A stretch of DNA of 64,000 nt from Nocardia bovistercoris (GCF_015674855.1 NZ_JADMLG010000024.1:40970-104969); one strand, 5' to 3'. Positions 43,722-52,977 are shown, numbered from the stretch's first letter. The notes: generated by a model not told the origin, from the sequence alone. Translations and numbers: made by a program.

Positions 43722-44645
43722 GTGTTGACCGTCCTCAATCATGAGCAGATCGAAACCCCGCCGATCGTCGTCGCCGAGGTCGACGGCATCCCGGTCTCCG
43801 CGCGCCTGGCCACCGTCCCCGAACCGCGCGCGACCTTGGTCGCACTGCACGGCGGCTGGACGAGCAGCGCCTACTTCGACTGCCCCGGCCACCCGGAACT
43901 GTCACTACTGCGCCACGGCGCGGCAGCGGGCTTCACCGTATTGGCGATCGACCGGCCCGGATTCGGCAGCTCCGCCCCGCACATCGACCGGTTGCGCGAC
44001 CCGGTGCGCCGCGCCGAGGTGACCTTGGCCGCGATCGAAGCGCACCTCGACGCGCTGCCGCGCGGCGTCGGCACCTTCCTGGCCGCCCACTCGGCGGGCT
44101 GCTACCTCGCGATCCAGATGGCCGCGGGCGCACACGGCGCGGACCTGCTCGGGCTCGAACTCGGCGGCTTCGGCTTCGACCCGACCCCGGAGGCGACCGA
44201 ACGATTCGGGGCGACCGGCATCGCGGAACTACTCTGGCAACCCGCAGGCCACTACCCGCCCGATATCGTCGGCGGCTCGGCCCTCGGCGCCGTCGACCCG
44301 CGCTACGACGCCGACCTCGGTGCCCGCTGGCGCGATATCACCTTCCCCGAGCTGGCCGCCGAGATCCGCGTCCCGATCCGCCTGACCCTCGGCAAACAGG
44401 AGGCGATCTGGGCGCACGAGGTCGACGACCTCGAACGCCTCGCATCCCGGTTCACCGCCGCCACCCGCACCGTGGTCAACATCCAGCCGCACAGCGGGCA
44501 CAACCTCAGCGTCGGAAAGTCCGCTGCGGCATATCACTTCGCGCTGCTGTCCTTCGTCGAGGAGTGTGCGCTGGCCCGAGAGATGGGCGAGATCGACTGT
44601 TACGAAACACAAGTCGACGGAGGACCGGGCCGCCCGCGCGGATAA
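43722..44645 (+). CDS. Alpha/beta hydrolase
   Basis: 307 residues from GTG 43722 (AAAGG 7 bases upstream). Oxyanion LVALHGGWTSSAYFD, RPGFGSSAP, nucleophile elbow FLAAHSAGCYLA (HSAG in place of GxSxG), late acid region TLGKQEAIWAHEVDD, histidine in IQPHSGHNLSVG. Read divergently from the lipoprotein operon. Substrate unknown. Confidence 0.85.
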   Translation: MLTVLNHEQIETPPIVVAEVDGIPVSARLATVPEPRATLVALHGGWTSSAYFDCPGHPELSLLRHGAAAGFTVLAIDRPGFGSSAPHIDRLRDPVRRAEVTLAAIEAHLDALPRGVGTFLAAHSAGCYLAIQMAAGAHGADLLGLELGGFGFDPTPEATERFGATGIAELLWQPAGHYPPDIVGGSALGAVDPRYDADLGARWRDITFPELAAEIRVPIRLTLGKQEAIWAHEVDDLERLASRFTAATRTVVNIQPHSGHNLSVGKSAAAYHFALLSFVEECALAREMGEIDCYETQVDGGPGRPRG

Positions 44646-44673
44646 GCCACCCGCGCGACCGAAATAGACCGTG

Positions 44674-45684
44674 TCAGTGGCGATGTCGCGAGGTGACGGC
44701 GGGATCGGGCAGCGTCCGCCTGCCGATGTCGACGGCGTTGTCGGCGAAGCGCTCGTAGTAGCGGCCGAGCAGCGCGATATCGACGGCGGCGGCGATTTCG
44801 TGTCCGCGTTCGGAGTCGACGATGGCGGCGAGGAGTTGTTCGTGGAGGTTGTCGATGGTGTCGTCCTGGGTGTCGAGGGCGACCGCCGCGTCGGAATCGC
44901 GGGATAGCAGGACCTCGGCCGCGCTGGTGGCGATCGCGATGGTGGCGGCGCCGAGACGCTCGACCAGCGGCCGCACCGTCTCCGGGACCACGGCGGCGGG
45001 GTGGCGACGGCGGGCGAGTTCGGCGACGTGGGTGGCCAGCGCACCCATCCTGCGCAGGTTCGCCAGCACCTGGAGCGCGCCGCCGATCTCGCGCAGTTCG
45101 GCGGCGACCGGAAAGCGCAGCGACAGCAACCGCAGGATCTCGTGTTCGCATTCGCCGCTCATCGCTTCGATGTCACGGCCGATATCGATGGCGCGTTCGG
45201 CGTGTTCGAGGTCGGCGCGCAGCAGTGCGAGGGTCGCGGTGGCGATGGCGGTGCGGTCGCGCAGGCAGATGGTGTGCAGCAGCGTGGCCAATTGGGCCAC
45301 GTCGCGGCTGTGCGGGCGGCGTAGGCTGCGCACCCCGGGATCGCCCGCGTCGAGGTGTTTGGGGACGTCGGGGTGGATGTGGTCACGCCAGGATTCGGTG
45401 ATCGGCCAGCCGCCGTCGATGAGCCGGTCCCTGACCCGGGCCAGGTCGGTTTCGCTCGGCAGTTCGTGGGTGATGGTCGTGATCGCCACCGCGGTGTCGA
45501 CGCGATTGCCCGGCAGCACCCCGCCCGCGGTCAGTTCGGCGACCACGTGCTCGACCTCGGCGGGGGTCAGTCGCCTGCCGAGCACGGCCAGCAGCGGCAG
45601 ATAGTCCCGCTCGGGGACGCCCGCGGGATATCCGGCGCGCAACCAGGCGACGATGCGCCCCGCCAACCACGACAGCGCGATCAT
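44674..45684 (-). CDS. DUF3349-PhoU domain fusion
   Basis: 336 residues. The first ~100 are a DUF3349 domain (RIVAWLRAGYPAGVPERDYL, LLAVLGRRLTPAEVEHVVAE). The C-terminal ~200 are the two three-helix bundles of PhoU (RAIDIGRDIEAMSGECEHEI, LLGRYYERFADNAVDIGRR). PhoU tunes phosphate uptake through the Pst transporter and PhoR, but no pst genes are near. The fusion is unusual to me; DUF3349 may bring a separate partner. Confidence 0.8.
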   Translation of the reverse strand: MIALSWLAGRIVAWLRAGYPAGVPERDYLPLLAVLGRRLTPAEVEHVVAELTAGGVLPGNRVDTAVAITTITHELPSETDLARVRDRLIDGGWPITESWRDHIHPDVPKHLDAGDPGVRSLRRPHSRDVAQLATLLHTICLRDRTAIATATLALLRADLEHAERAIDIGRDIEAMSGECEHEILRLLSLRFPVAAELREIGGALQVLANLRRMGALATHVAELARRRHPAAVVPETVRPLVERLGAATIAIATSAAEVLLSRDSDAAVALDTQDDTIDNLHEQLLAAIVDSERGHEIAAAVDIALLGRYYERFADNAVDIGRRTLPDPAVTSRHRH

Positions 45685-46004
45685 GAGCGCGGTGATCCTG
45701 TCGGACCCGGCGCGCTCTGCCGTGCTGCGATCACCTCAGCCATACCTACCAGGGTAAGCCGAGATCGCCCGTGTGGCCTTCCCAGCGGAGCGTGTCCGGC
45801 GATGCGGCGTCCACATCATCGCTGCGCGAGCGCATTTCGGTCGCCCGCGATCCGGACATACCGGTAAGCGCTACCACGGCGCCTCGGTATCACGGCGACC
45901 GTCCCGCAATCGCCGCCGGATCCGAAAACGGCTGTCGCCGATGGGATCCGGCACCCGCTCCGCGGCATTCGGTACGAGCGGGAGGTATCCGTCCGCCCAC
46001 CGGA
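45685..46004. other. Intergenic region, nothing recognised
   Basis: 320 bases between two minus-strand genes. No frame shows a start with a binding site or a motif. Presumed promoter of the PhoU-fusion gene. Confidence 0.45.
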
Positions 46005-47186
46005 TCAAATCATGATGCGCTGCGCGGGACGGGGTTCGATCCCCATCGTGGTCAACGCGGTGGCGTGATAGGTGAGGCCGGGCGTGTGGATCGCGTGCTG
46101 CAGGCCGGTGTGGGCATCGCGCCAGAAGCGCTGGATGGGGTTGTCGCGACGCACGGCGTTGCCGCCGGACCGCGCGAAGATGGCGTCGACGGCCCCGACG
46201 GCGCGCCACGCGGATCGGATCTGGTTGCGCCTGGTCACGGCGCGGTCGGCGAAGGTGATGGGGGTGCCGACGTCGGCAAGGTCGTAGAGACGGCTGATGC
46301 CGTCGAGCAGTTGCGCGCGGGAAGCGGCGATCTCGGCGGCGGCCTCCGAGATCGCGGACATGGTGTAGGGGTCGTCGATGATGCGGGTGCCCGTCATGGG
46401 CGTGCGTTCCCGCTGGTAGGCCAGGTGCACGGCGAGTGCGCCCTCGGCGATGCCGATGACGGCGGCGGTGATGCCGAGGGGGAACATCGACCAGAACGGC
46501 AAACGGTAGACGGTCTCGTCGCGGCCGACCTGCGCCGCCCGTCCGCCGTCGGCCATGGCCGCGGCGTCGACGGTGCGATAGTCGGGCACGAACGCGTCCT
46601 CGACGATGATGTCCTTGCTTCCGGTGCCGCACAGGCCGATGACATCCCAGGTGTCCTCGACGACGACGTAGTCGCGGCGCGGCAGCACGACGTGCAGGGT
46701 GCCCCTCGGGTCGGCGGGCGCGCCGTCCGCGTCACCGAGGACGGCCCCGAGGAATATCCAGTCGCAGTGGTCGGTGCCCGAGGAGAAGTTCCAGCGGCCA
46801 CGCAGTCGGTAGCCGCCGTCGACGGGCGTCGCGATGCCCTGCGGGGCGTACGGCGAGGCGATCCAGGTCTCCGGGTTCTCGCCCCACACCTCCTGTTGCA
46901 GGCGCGGGTCCATCAGCGCCATCTCCCACGGGTGCACCCCGCCGACCCCGCACACCCAGCCCGCCGACCCGCAATTGCTCGCCACCACCATCACGGTTTC
47001 GGCGAAGTCGCGTGGGTGCGCGGCGGCGCCGCCGAATTCGGCGGGCTGCAGCATCCGCATCACGCCCGCCTGCCGGATCAGCGCGACGCTCTCGTCGGAC
47101 AGTCGCCCGAGCGCCTCGCTGTCGGGCGCCGTGGCGGCGATCTGCTCGCTCAGCGCTTCCACCTGTTCCAGCGCTTTCCGTGTCAT
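46005..47186 (-). CDS. Acyl-CoA dehydrogenase-fold flavin monooxygenase (HsaA-like)
   Basis: 393 residues from ATG 47186 (GAGAGG 9 bases upstream). The fold is that of the acyl-CoA dehydrogenase superfamily, in the branch of HsaA / hydroxyphenylacetate hydroxylase oxygenases: RGRWNFSSGTDHCDWIFLGA, GLCGTGSKDIIVEDAFVPDY, and the end TPGLTYHATALTTMGIEP. The usual catalytic glutamate of true dehydrogenases is not evident. It would need a separate flavin reductase, none of which is adjacent. A palindrome upstream and a TetR gene indicate induction by a substrate. Confidence 0.8.
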   Translation of the reverse strand: MTRKALEQVEALSEQIAATAPDSEALGRLSDESVALIRQAGVMRMLQPAEFGGAAAHPRDFAETVMVVASNCGSAGWVCGVGGVHPWEMALMDPRLQQEVWGENPETWIASPYAPQGIATPVDGGYRLRGRWNFSSGTDHCDWIFLGAVLGDADGAPADPRGTLHVVLPRRDYVVVEDTWDVIGLCGTGSKDIIVEDAFVPDYRTVDAAAMADGGRAAQVGRDETVYRLPFWSMFPLGITAAVIGIAEGALAVHLAYQRERTPMTGTRIIDDPYTMSAISEAAAEIAASRAQLLDGISRLYDLADVGTPITFADRAVTRRNQIRSAWRAVGAVDAIFARSGGNAVRRDNPIQRFWRDAHTGLQHAIHTPGLTYHATALTTMGIEPRPAQRIMI

Positions 47187-47230
47187 GTGCCCAACCTCTC
47201 GAGACGGCCGCTGCCGATGCGGCGGCACCC

Positions 47231-47254
47231 GAAACTAGAATTAATTCTAGTTTC
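47231..47254. promoter_or_regulatory. Perfect 24-bp palindromic operator
   Basis: GAAACTAGAATT followed by its reverse complement AATTCTAGTTTC. It lies 44 bases upstream of the monooxygenase ATG and 58 bases past the TetR stop. Perfect symmetry and size fit a TetR-family site; it should control the monooxygenase gene. Confidence 0.8.
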
Positions 47255-47312
47255 GCGAATGTCAAGAGGTCATGCGACCCGCGATGCCCGGAAAACTACC
47301 CGCGCACCACTG

Positions 47313-47927
47313 TCAGCGCGCGTGCCCGGCCAGAATCAGCGACGCGGCCAGACGCAGTTCCCGCGCGGCGCGATCCGGGGACATCCGCCTGCTCAGGCTC
47401 GACGTCAGCACGCCCCACCAGGTGTAGACCAACAGGATCACCGGATCCTGGTCGGCCGGACCCGGATCGCCCACACCGAGGGTGTCCAGGATCGCCCGCG
47501 TGAGCGCCGACTCCGACTCCAGCCACAACTCCTGCGGCGGCGGCTCGCTCATATAGGCGTCGGCCGTGGCGCGCAGCATCGCCGAACACAGCCGAGGGCT
47601 GCGCAGCAGCGCGACATTCAACGCGGCCAGATTCCGCCCGACACACTCGACGGGATCATCGGCGCCGGGCGACTCCCACCGCTGCGCCGTGAACGCGCCG
47701 ATCTCCTCCTGGAACAGCGTCGCGAACACCTCGGTCTTGGACGGGAAATACCGGTAGAGCGTCCCGAGCGCCACGCCCGCCCGCGCCGCCAGATCCGCCA
47801 TCTGCACCCGCTCGAACTCCGCCTCGGCCCCCAACTCGGCCGCGGCCCGCAGGATCGCGCCGCGCCGCGCCACCTGACGAGCCGACGCCGGAGCCGCCGC
47901 GGTCCTCGGCTGCGCGATCCGCCCCAT
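47313..47927 (-). CDS. TetR family transcriptional regulator (KstR-like)
   Basis: 204 residues from ATG 47927 (GGAGG 8 bases upstream). DNA-binding domain: RRGAILRAAAELGAEAEFER, VQMADLAARAGVALGTLYRY, FPSKTEVFATLF. The C-terminal domain (LLVYTWWGVLTSSLSRRMSP) resembles the KstR group that senses lipid or steroid CoA esters. The monooxygenase follows on the same strand with the palindrome between, so it is the likely regulator of that gene. Confidence 0.88.
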   Translation of the reverse strand: MGRIAQPRTAAAPASARQVARRGAILRAAAELGAEAEFERVQMADLAARAGVALGTLYRYFPSKTEVFATLFQEEIGAFTAQRWESPGADDPVECVGRNLAALNVALLRSPRLCSAMLRATADAYMSEPPPQELWLESESALTRAILDTLGVGDPGPADQDPVILLVYTWWGVLTSSLSRRMSPDRAARELRLAASLILAGHAR

Positions 47928-48000
47928 GGTCCCGACCTCCGTCACTTCCGGAATTCCGACGATAGCGCCTGCCCGGCCGGGCAACCCACCGCGCATCGAA

Positions 48001-48042
48001 CGGGGAAGGCTCCGCATCACCTCGGATGCGGAGCCTTCCCCG
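48001..48042 (-). terminator. Strong hairpin terminator of the sulfonate transporter operon
   Basis: A perfect 18-bp stem: CGGGGAAGGCTCCGCATC, loop ACCTCG, then GATGCGGAGCCTTCCCCG. It starts 8 bases past the SsuA-like stop. There is no clear T-run, as is common in actinobacteria. Confidence 0.85.
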
Positions 48043-48049
48043 GCCCGAT

Positions 48050-49039
48050 CTACTTCTGTTCGAAGCGGGTGTCCACGAAGTCGGCGAACTCGATCTTGCC
48101 CGGGATCGCGCCCGCCTTGGTGAAGGCGTCGGCGATCTCCTGCTCGGAGGCGACCACCTTGTCGTCGAGCGGGATCGGCTGCTTGATCGAGCGGGTCCAG
48201 GTGATGCGGGAGGCGTCGACCGGGATCGAGGTGAGTTCGGCGTACTTCGTCGACCACAGGTCGAGGTTGTCCGATGACCACTTGGTGGCGGCGGCGTAGC
48301 GGGTGAAGAAGTCGCGGATCGCGGCCGACTTCCCGGCGTCGCCGACCGCCTTCGACGAGGCGACCCAGAAGTTGTAGCCGTTGGCGGCCTGGTCGGCGGT
48401 CGCGATCACCTTCGCGCCGACCTCGTTCTCCGCGATCGCCGTGTACGGATCCCACACCGCCCACGCCTCGACATCTCCCCTGGTCAGCGCCGCGTAACCG
48501 TCGGCGGGCGCGAGATAGACCGGTTCCACGTCCCCGAGGCCGAGACCCGCCTTCTGCAACTGCAACAGCAGGTTCGCGTTGGCGGAACTGCCCTTGGTGA
48601 CCGCGACCTTCTTGCCCTTCAGCTCGGCCACCGCGCGGACCTGGGAATTCTTGCCGACCAGGATCGCGTCGCCCTTGCCGGTGGCCGAGAGCGCGCCGAC
48701 GATCTCGATATCGGCCTTCGCCGCCGCCCCGAAGATCACCGGGGTATTGCCGACCTGCGCCAGGTCGATGCCGCCCGCGCCCGCCGCCTCGATCAGCGGC
48801 GGCCCCGCGGTGAAGGTGGAGAACTCGATCTTGTACGGCAGATTCTCCAACTGCCCGGACGCCTTCAACAGCACCTCGATCGAAATCGCCTTCTGATCAC
48901 CGACTTTCAAGGTGACCGTGGACAGGTCGACCGGACCGTCGGCGGTGGGCTCGGAGTCGCCGCCGCACGCCGCGGTGGCGAGCACGGCCACGGCGGCCAC
49001 GACGGCGCACGCGAGTCTGGATATCGAGAGTCGTTTCAC
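48050..49039 (-). CDS. ssuA: ABC transporter substrate-binding lipoprotein, aliphatic sulfonate type
   Basis: 329 residues. Lipoprotein signal with lipobox VLATAACGGD. The binding fold is SsuA/TauA/NMT1-like: LKVGDQKAISIEVLLKASGQ, AGPPLIEAAGAGGIDLAQVG, then KKVAVTKGSSANANLLLQLQ and GDVEAWAVWDPYTAIAENEV. Last gene of the three-gene operon, 34 bases after the ATPase gene. Confidence 0.85.
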   Translation of the reverse strand: MKRLSISRLACAVVAAVAVLATAACGGDSEPTADGPVDLSTVTLKVGDQKAISIEVLLKASGQLENLPYKIEFSTFTAGPPLIEAAGAGGIDLAQVGNTPVIFGAAAKADIEIVGALSATGKGDAILVGKNSQVRAVAELKGKKVAVTKGSSANANLLLQLQKAGLGLGDVEPVYLAPADGYAALTRGDVEAWAVWDPYTAIAENEVGAKVIATADQAANGYNFWVASSKAVGDAGKSAAIRDFFTRYAAATKWSSDNLDLWSTKYAELTSIPVDASRITWTRSIKQPIPLDDKVVASEQEIADAFTKAGAIPGKIEFADFVDTRFEQK

Positions 49040-49073
49040 GAGAACTGCTTTCCTGCGTCGAACTGGAAGAAAA

Positions 49074-49820
49074 TCAGGGGCGGACGCCGAGCAGCGCCAG
49101 CAGGCGGCTGATGTACCCGGCGGCCTCGGGAGCCGAATGCGAACGGGGGCGCGGAAGTTCGATGCGCACCTGCTCGGCGATCCGGCCGCCGTCGAGCACG
49201 AGCACCCGGTCGGCGAGGGTCACCGCCTCGGTCACGTCGTGGGTCACCAGCAGCACGCCGAACCCGTGTTCGGCGTGCAGGCCGAGCAGCAGATCGTGCA
49301 TGGACAGCCGGGTGAGCGCGTCGAGGGCGCCGAACGGTTCGTCGAGCAGCAGCAGCTTCGGACGCGCCACCAGCGCCCTGGCCAACGCCACCCGCTGCGC
49401 CTCGCCGCCGGACAGGGTCAGCGGCCACGCGTCGGCGCGCTCGCGCAGACCCACCTGATCCAGCAGCGACCTGGCGAACTCCTCGTCCCGGCGGCGGCTG
49501 CGCGGACGCGGACGGCCGAGCGCCACATTGCGCACCACAGGCAGCCACGGAATCAGGCGCGCCTCCTGGAAGACGAACGTGGGCTGGGCATCCACCGTCA
49601 CCGAGCCGCGATCGGCGGTATCGAGCCCGCCGATGACGCGCAGGAGCGTCGACTTCCCCGAACCGCTGCGGCCGACCAGCGCGACGATCTCGCCCGCCGC
49701 GATATCGAGGTCGATGCCGTCGAGGACGCTATTCGGGCCGAAACTCTTGGCCAGACCCGCGATCCGGGCGGCCTCGCCCGCGCGCACCGGTTCGGCGCTC
49801 ACATTCTCGGTGATCGTCAT
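49074..49820 (-). CDS. ssuB: ABC transporter ATPase, sulfonate type
   Basis: 248 residues. Walker A ALVGRSGSGKSTLLRVIGG, Q-loop PTFVFQEARLIPWLPV, signature LTLSGGEAQRVALARAL, Walker B KLLLLDEPFGALDALTR, H-loop LLVTHDVTEAVTLADRV. The FQEARLIPWL Q-loop is typical of SsuB/TauB. ATG 49820 overlaps the permease stop (ATGA). Confidence 0.9.
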   Translation of the reverse strand: MTITENVSAEPVRAGEAARIAGLAKSFGPNSVLDGIDLDIAAGEIVALVGRSGSGKSTLLRVIGGLDTADRGSVTVDAQPTFVFQEARLIPWLPVVRNVALGRPRPRSRRRDEEFARSLLDQVGLRERADAWPLTLSGGEAQRVALARALVARPKLLLLDEPFGALDALTRLSMHDLLLGLHAEHGFGVLLVTHDVTEAVTLADRVLVLDGGRIAEQVRIELPRPRSHSAPEAAGYISRLLALLGVRP

Positions 49821-50635
49821 CGGCTGCTCCTCCGGTCGACGGCGGTGCGCCAGCGCAGGGCGCGGAGTTCGAGCGCGCGCACGATCGCGTCGGTGATCAA
49901 ACCGAGCAGGCTGTAGATCAGCAGACCGAAGATGACGATGTCGGTGCGCAGGAATTCGCGGGCATTGTTGACCACGAACCCGAGACCGGCGCTCGCGTTG
50001 ATCTGCTCGGCGACCACGAGCGACAGCCAGGCGATGCCGAGACTCTGCCGGACACCCACCAGGATCTGCGGCAGCGCACCGGGCACGATCAGCAGCCGAA
50101 GCCGTTCGGCCAGGCCGAGTCCCAGGGTGCGGCCGAGTTCGAGCAGCTTCGGGTCGAGCTGGCGGATGCCCGCGTAGGTGTTCAGGTAGAGCGGGAAGAA
50201 GACGCCGAGCGCGATCAGGTAGATCTTGGGTTCCTCGCCGATGCCGAACCAGATGATGAACAGCGGGATCAGACCGAACAGCGGAATGGTGCGGATCATC
50301 TGCAGCGGCGGGTCGAGCGCGTACTCGCCGACCTTGCCGAGCGCGGCGACGGTCGCGAGGATCAGCGCGAGCCCGGCGCCGAGCAGGAACCCGAACAGCG
50401 CGCGCTGCCCGGAGATGACGAGCGCGTCACCGAGTTGGCCGGAACGGTAGATCTCCAGTCCGGCGTCGAGCACGACCGAAGGCGCGGGAAGTTTCTTCGC
50501 CGACACCAAGCCGTTCGTACTGGCGACCTGCCAGATCAGCAGCAGCGCAAGCGGAGCGAGCGCGCGCAGCAGCCACGGGCGACGGTACAGCGGGACCCGT
50601 CGCCCGACGGTTGCCGTGTCCCTCACTTCGAGCAT
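49817..50635 (-). CDS. ssuC: ABC transporter permease, sulfonate type
   Basis: 272 residues with about six transmembrane helices. The coupling motif for the ATPase is NTYAGIRQLDPKLLELGRTL, of the BPD type found in SsuC/TauC. First gene of the operon. Together the three proteins import sulfonates (or a similar anion) as a sulfur source; the substrate is inferred from family only. Confidence 0.88.
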   Translation of the reverse strand: MLEVRDTATVGRRVPLYRRPWLLRALAPLALLLIWQVASTNGLVSAKKLPAPSVVLDAGLEIYRSGQLGDALVISGQRALFGFLLGAGLALILATVAALGKVGEYALDPPLQMIRTIPLFGLIPLFIIWFGIGEEPKIYLIALGVFFPLYLNTYAGIRQLDPKLLELGRTLGLGLAERLRLLIVPGALPQILVGVRQSLGIAWLSLVVAEQINASAGLGFVVNNAREFLRTDIVIFGLLIYSLLGLITDAIVRALELRALRWRTAVDRRSSR

Positions 50636-51046
50636 CCGTGCAGGATGCGGAAATTCCGGCGATCACACCAGGTTTGCACTCACCGTGAATCGAACGCCGC
50701 CGGTCCCGATCGGTTCTCGGCCTGACCGCATCGCACGACTCGACCTGCGGACGCATCGCGGAGACCGACCGATTTGCGCTGATCGAAACTCGGCGTGCAA
50801 CAACTCGATCGCCGCGCGGACTGTCCACGAAGGTCTCCCCCTCGCTCCCACCTGCGGACGCATCGGTGGGTCACCGTCGACGCACGCTCGCATCGGACGC
50901 GTGGATCTCCTCGGCGCGCCTGGACTGACGGCAGAACGGTTCGCCTACACCCGTATCGGCCGCAGCACCCGGCTGCCGATCGGTCGACAGCGGCCATCAG
51001 CTCAGTAGAGCTCTTCGCGGTGAGATCACCACGGCGACCGCCGAAT
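50636..51046. other. Right edge of the accessory region, no gene recognised
   Basis: 411 bases between the ssuC start and the acyltransferase stop, all minus-strand genes. Frames are open but featureless. The ssuCBA promoter must lie at its left end. I looked for a match to the sequence around the recombinase relic at 7440-7500 and saw no obvious direct repeat. Confidence 0.45.
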
Positions 51047-52153
51047 TCACCCGATCCGTACGGATTTCGCGTCCCTGCCCCGGCCTCGGAACAACGCGAC
51101 CGCCCTGCGGCGCATGCCGGGACCACGCTGCCCGGGGGCGCGCTGCGGCACGGCGGGGGCGGGGTCCTGCACGCGGGTCGCGCTCGCTTCGATCCACTCG
51201 GTGTCGGCGCCGCCGTGGCGCGATGGCACGGAACCGCGGACGGCGTTCTCGCAGCGGCGCGCGAGATCGCGGCGGTCGAGGCCCGGATACTCCAGCGGCT
51301 CCAAGGTGATCTCCGCCACCATGCCTCGGCTGCGCAGGATGCGGGCCGCGGAGCTCGCGAAGGTGTCCTCGCCGACGAATCCGCAGACCGTGCACTGCGC
51401 GCCGTCGCGGTCCAGGTAGCGCAGGCGCACCGGCTGCACGTAGGCGCCCGCGTCGACGGCGGCCTGGAACAGCGCGGGACGCATCCGGCCGAACGCGCGC
51501 CCGCACCACGTGGTGCCCTCGGGGAAGGCCGCGATTCGGTCGCCTGCGGCTAGTCGGCCCGCGATGGTGTCGACCACGCCGGGCAGCGCGCGCAACTTCT
51601 CGCGCTCGATCGGGATGATGCGCATGAGCTTCGCCAGCCTGCCGAGCAGCGGCCAGTCGATGAGGTCGGCGCGCGCCACGAAACCCAGCGGCTGCACGGC
51701 GGCCAACACGACCACGTCGGTCCAGCCGATATGGCCGGTGATCACGAGTACACCGGTGTCCTTCGGCGCGAAACGCACGGGATCGGCGCCGTCGCGCGCA
51801 CCGCGGTCGTCGCGACGCAGCGCGGTCCCGATGTGGCTCACCAGATCCGGGCGCGCGGTCTCGCTGACGGTGGCCGCGGCGACCCGGTTGTCCACCACCC
51901 GAAGCCGCATCCCGAGGCAGCCGAGCAGCGCCTGCGCGTAGCCGCGCTGCACCGCCTCGCGCCGCCCGCGCGGTGTGATCGCGTTCACCACGGGGAAACT
52001 GACCAGCAGCCCGGCCACCTGTGCGAGCCTGCCCGCCAACCGTGCCGTGCCGACCCGGTCGACGGCTTCGACACAGTTCGGTCCGCAGGGGCTCGACGGC
52101 ATCCAGGCGTGGGCGTTCGTCGCGAGCGGCGCGTCGAATACCACCGAACTCAC
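51047..52153 (-). CDS. PlsC-type lysophospholipid acyltransferase (Rv3026c type)
   Basis: 368 residues from GTG 52153. The acyltransferase boxes are VITGHIGWTDVVVLAAV (HxxxxD), IIPIEREKLRALPGVV and AAFPEGTTWCGRAFG (EGTT). It transfers an acyl chain to a glycerophosphate-type acceptor at the membrane. The start overlaps the N-acyltransferase stop by GTGA. The pair corresponds to Rv3026c/Rv3027c, which in M. tuberculosis lie next to iscS. Confidence 0.88.
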   Translation of the reverse strand: MSSVVFDAPLATNAHAWMPSSPCGPNCVEAVDRVGTARLAGRLAQVAGLLVSFPVVNAITPRGRREAVQRGYAQALLGCLGMRLRVVDNRVAAATVSETARPDLVSHIGTALRRDDRGARDGADPVRFAPKDTGVLVITGHIGWTDVVVLAAVQPLGFVARADLIDWPLLGRLAKLMRIIPIEREKLRALPGVVDTIAGRLAAGDRIAAFPEGTTWCGRAFGRMRPALFQAAVDAGAYVQPVRLRYLDRDGAQCTVCGFVGEDTFASSAARILRSRGMVAEITLEPLEYPGLDRRDLARRCENAVRGSVPSRHGGADTEWIEASATRVQDPAPAVPQRAPGQRGPGMRRRAVALFRGRGRDAKSVRIG

Positions 52154-52977
52154 CGTCCTCCGTCGAGGGACGCGGCCGCGTCCTGTAGGCGATTCAGGTA
52201 GCGGGTGTTGATGGTGTCCAGACCGAGCAGCACCACGAAATCGGCCACCGCGAAATCGGGATCGTGTGCGGGCTCGCCGCAGATCTCCGCGCCCAGGCGC
52301 AGATATCCGCGCAGCAGCGGCGGCAGTTTCGGCCGCGTGGGCGAGGGCAGTTCGTCGAGAGTCTTCCCGTCGACGACCACCGGGTTGTAGGGGTGCACCC
52401 GACGCTCGGGATCGGAACCGTGCCTGGCCAACACCATGTCGCGCACACCGCGCACGTTCACACCGGCCGGATCGCCGGGGGTGTCGCGCATCGGCACCGA
52501 CGCGCACCCCATCACCCAGTCGTAGCCGGTGAGTTGGATGTAGTGCAGGATGCCCGCCCACATGAGCGTCAGCACCGAACCGTTGCGGTGGTCGGGCACC
52601 ACGCAGGCGCGGCCCATCTCGACGATCCGCTGACCTTCGGGATCGATCTGCTCCAGATCGAATTCGGTGGCCGTGTAGTACCCGCCCGCCGCCGCGACCC
52701 GGTCCGGGGGCAGCATCCGGTAGCAGCCGACGAATCTGTCGGTGGCGTCGTCGCGGACCAGCATGTGGTCGCAGTGCTCGTCGAACCGATCGGCGTCCAG
52801 GCCGGTGCCGTTGTCGGGGAGCTGGAATCCGGGCTCGTTGGCGAAGACGCCGTAACGCAGCCGCTGCGCGGCCTCGCGATGTTCGACGTCGGACGCCACG
52901 ACCAGCGAGTACCGGGACCGTTCCACCCCTGAGTCCGTCGGCCCGCCCTTGGCTGTCAACACGGACGAAATAGTCAT
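52150..52977 (-). CDS. GNAT-fold N-acyltransferase, OlsB/HlyC-like (Rv3027c type)
   Basis: 275 residues from ATG 52977 (the frame is open to 53064). Core: RLRYGVFANEPGFQLPDNGT, DHMLVRDDATDRFVGCYRML, VEMGRACVVPDHRNGSVLTL, PLLRGYLRLGAEICGEPAHD. This is the acyl-ACP/CoA-dependent N-acyltransferase family of ornithine lipid synthesis. With the PlsC-type partner directly downstream it resembles the OlsB-OlsA pair, so the two may make an amino-acid-based membrane lipid. Confidence 0.85.
   Translation of the reverse strand: MTISSVLTAKGGPTDSGVERSRYSLVVASDVEHREAAQRLRYGVFANEPGFQLPDNGTGLDADRFDEHCDHMLVRDDATDRFVGCYRMLPPDRVAAAGGYYTATEFDLEQIDPEGQRIVEMGRACVVPDHRNGSVLTLMWAGILHYIQLTGYDWVMGCASVPMRDTPGDPAGVNVRGVRDMVLARHGSDPERRVHPYNPVVVDGKTLDELPSPTRPKLPPLLRGYLRLGAEICGEPAHDPDFAVADFVVLLGLDTINTRYLNRLQDAAASLDGGR

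Noticed and set aside
48001..48042. An operator for the TetR gene at 47927
   Set aside because: The 18-bp stem is GC-rich, sits just past the transporter stop and has a small loop, which fits a terminator better than a TetR site.
7440..51046. Direct repeats (att sites) flanking the accessory region
   Set aside because: By eye no shared sequence was found between the left edge near 7440-7500 and the right edge near 50640-51040, and no tRNA gene is present.
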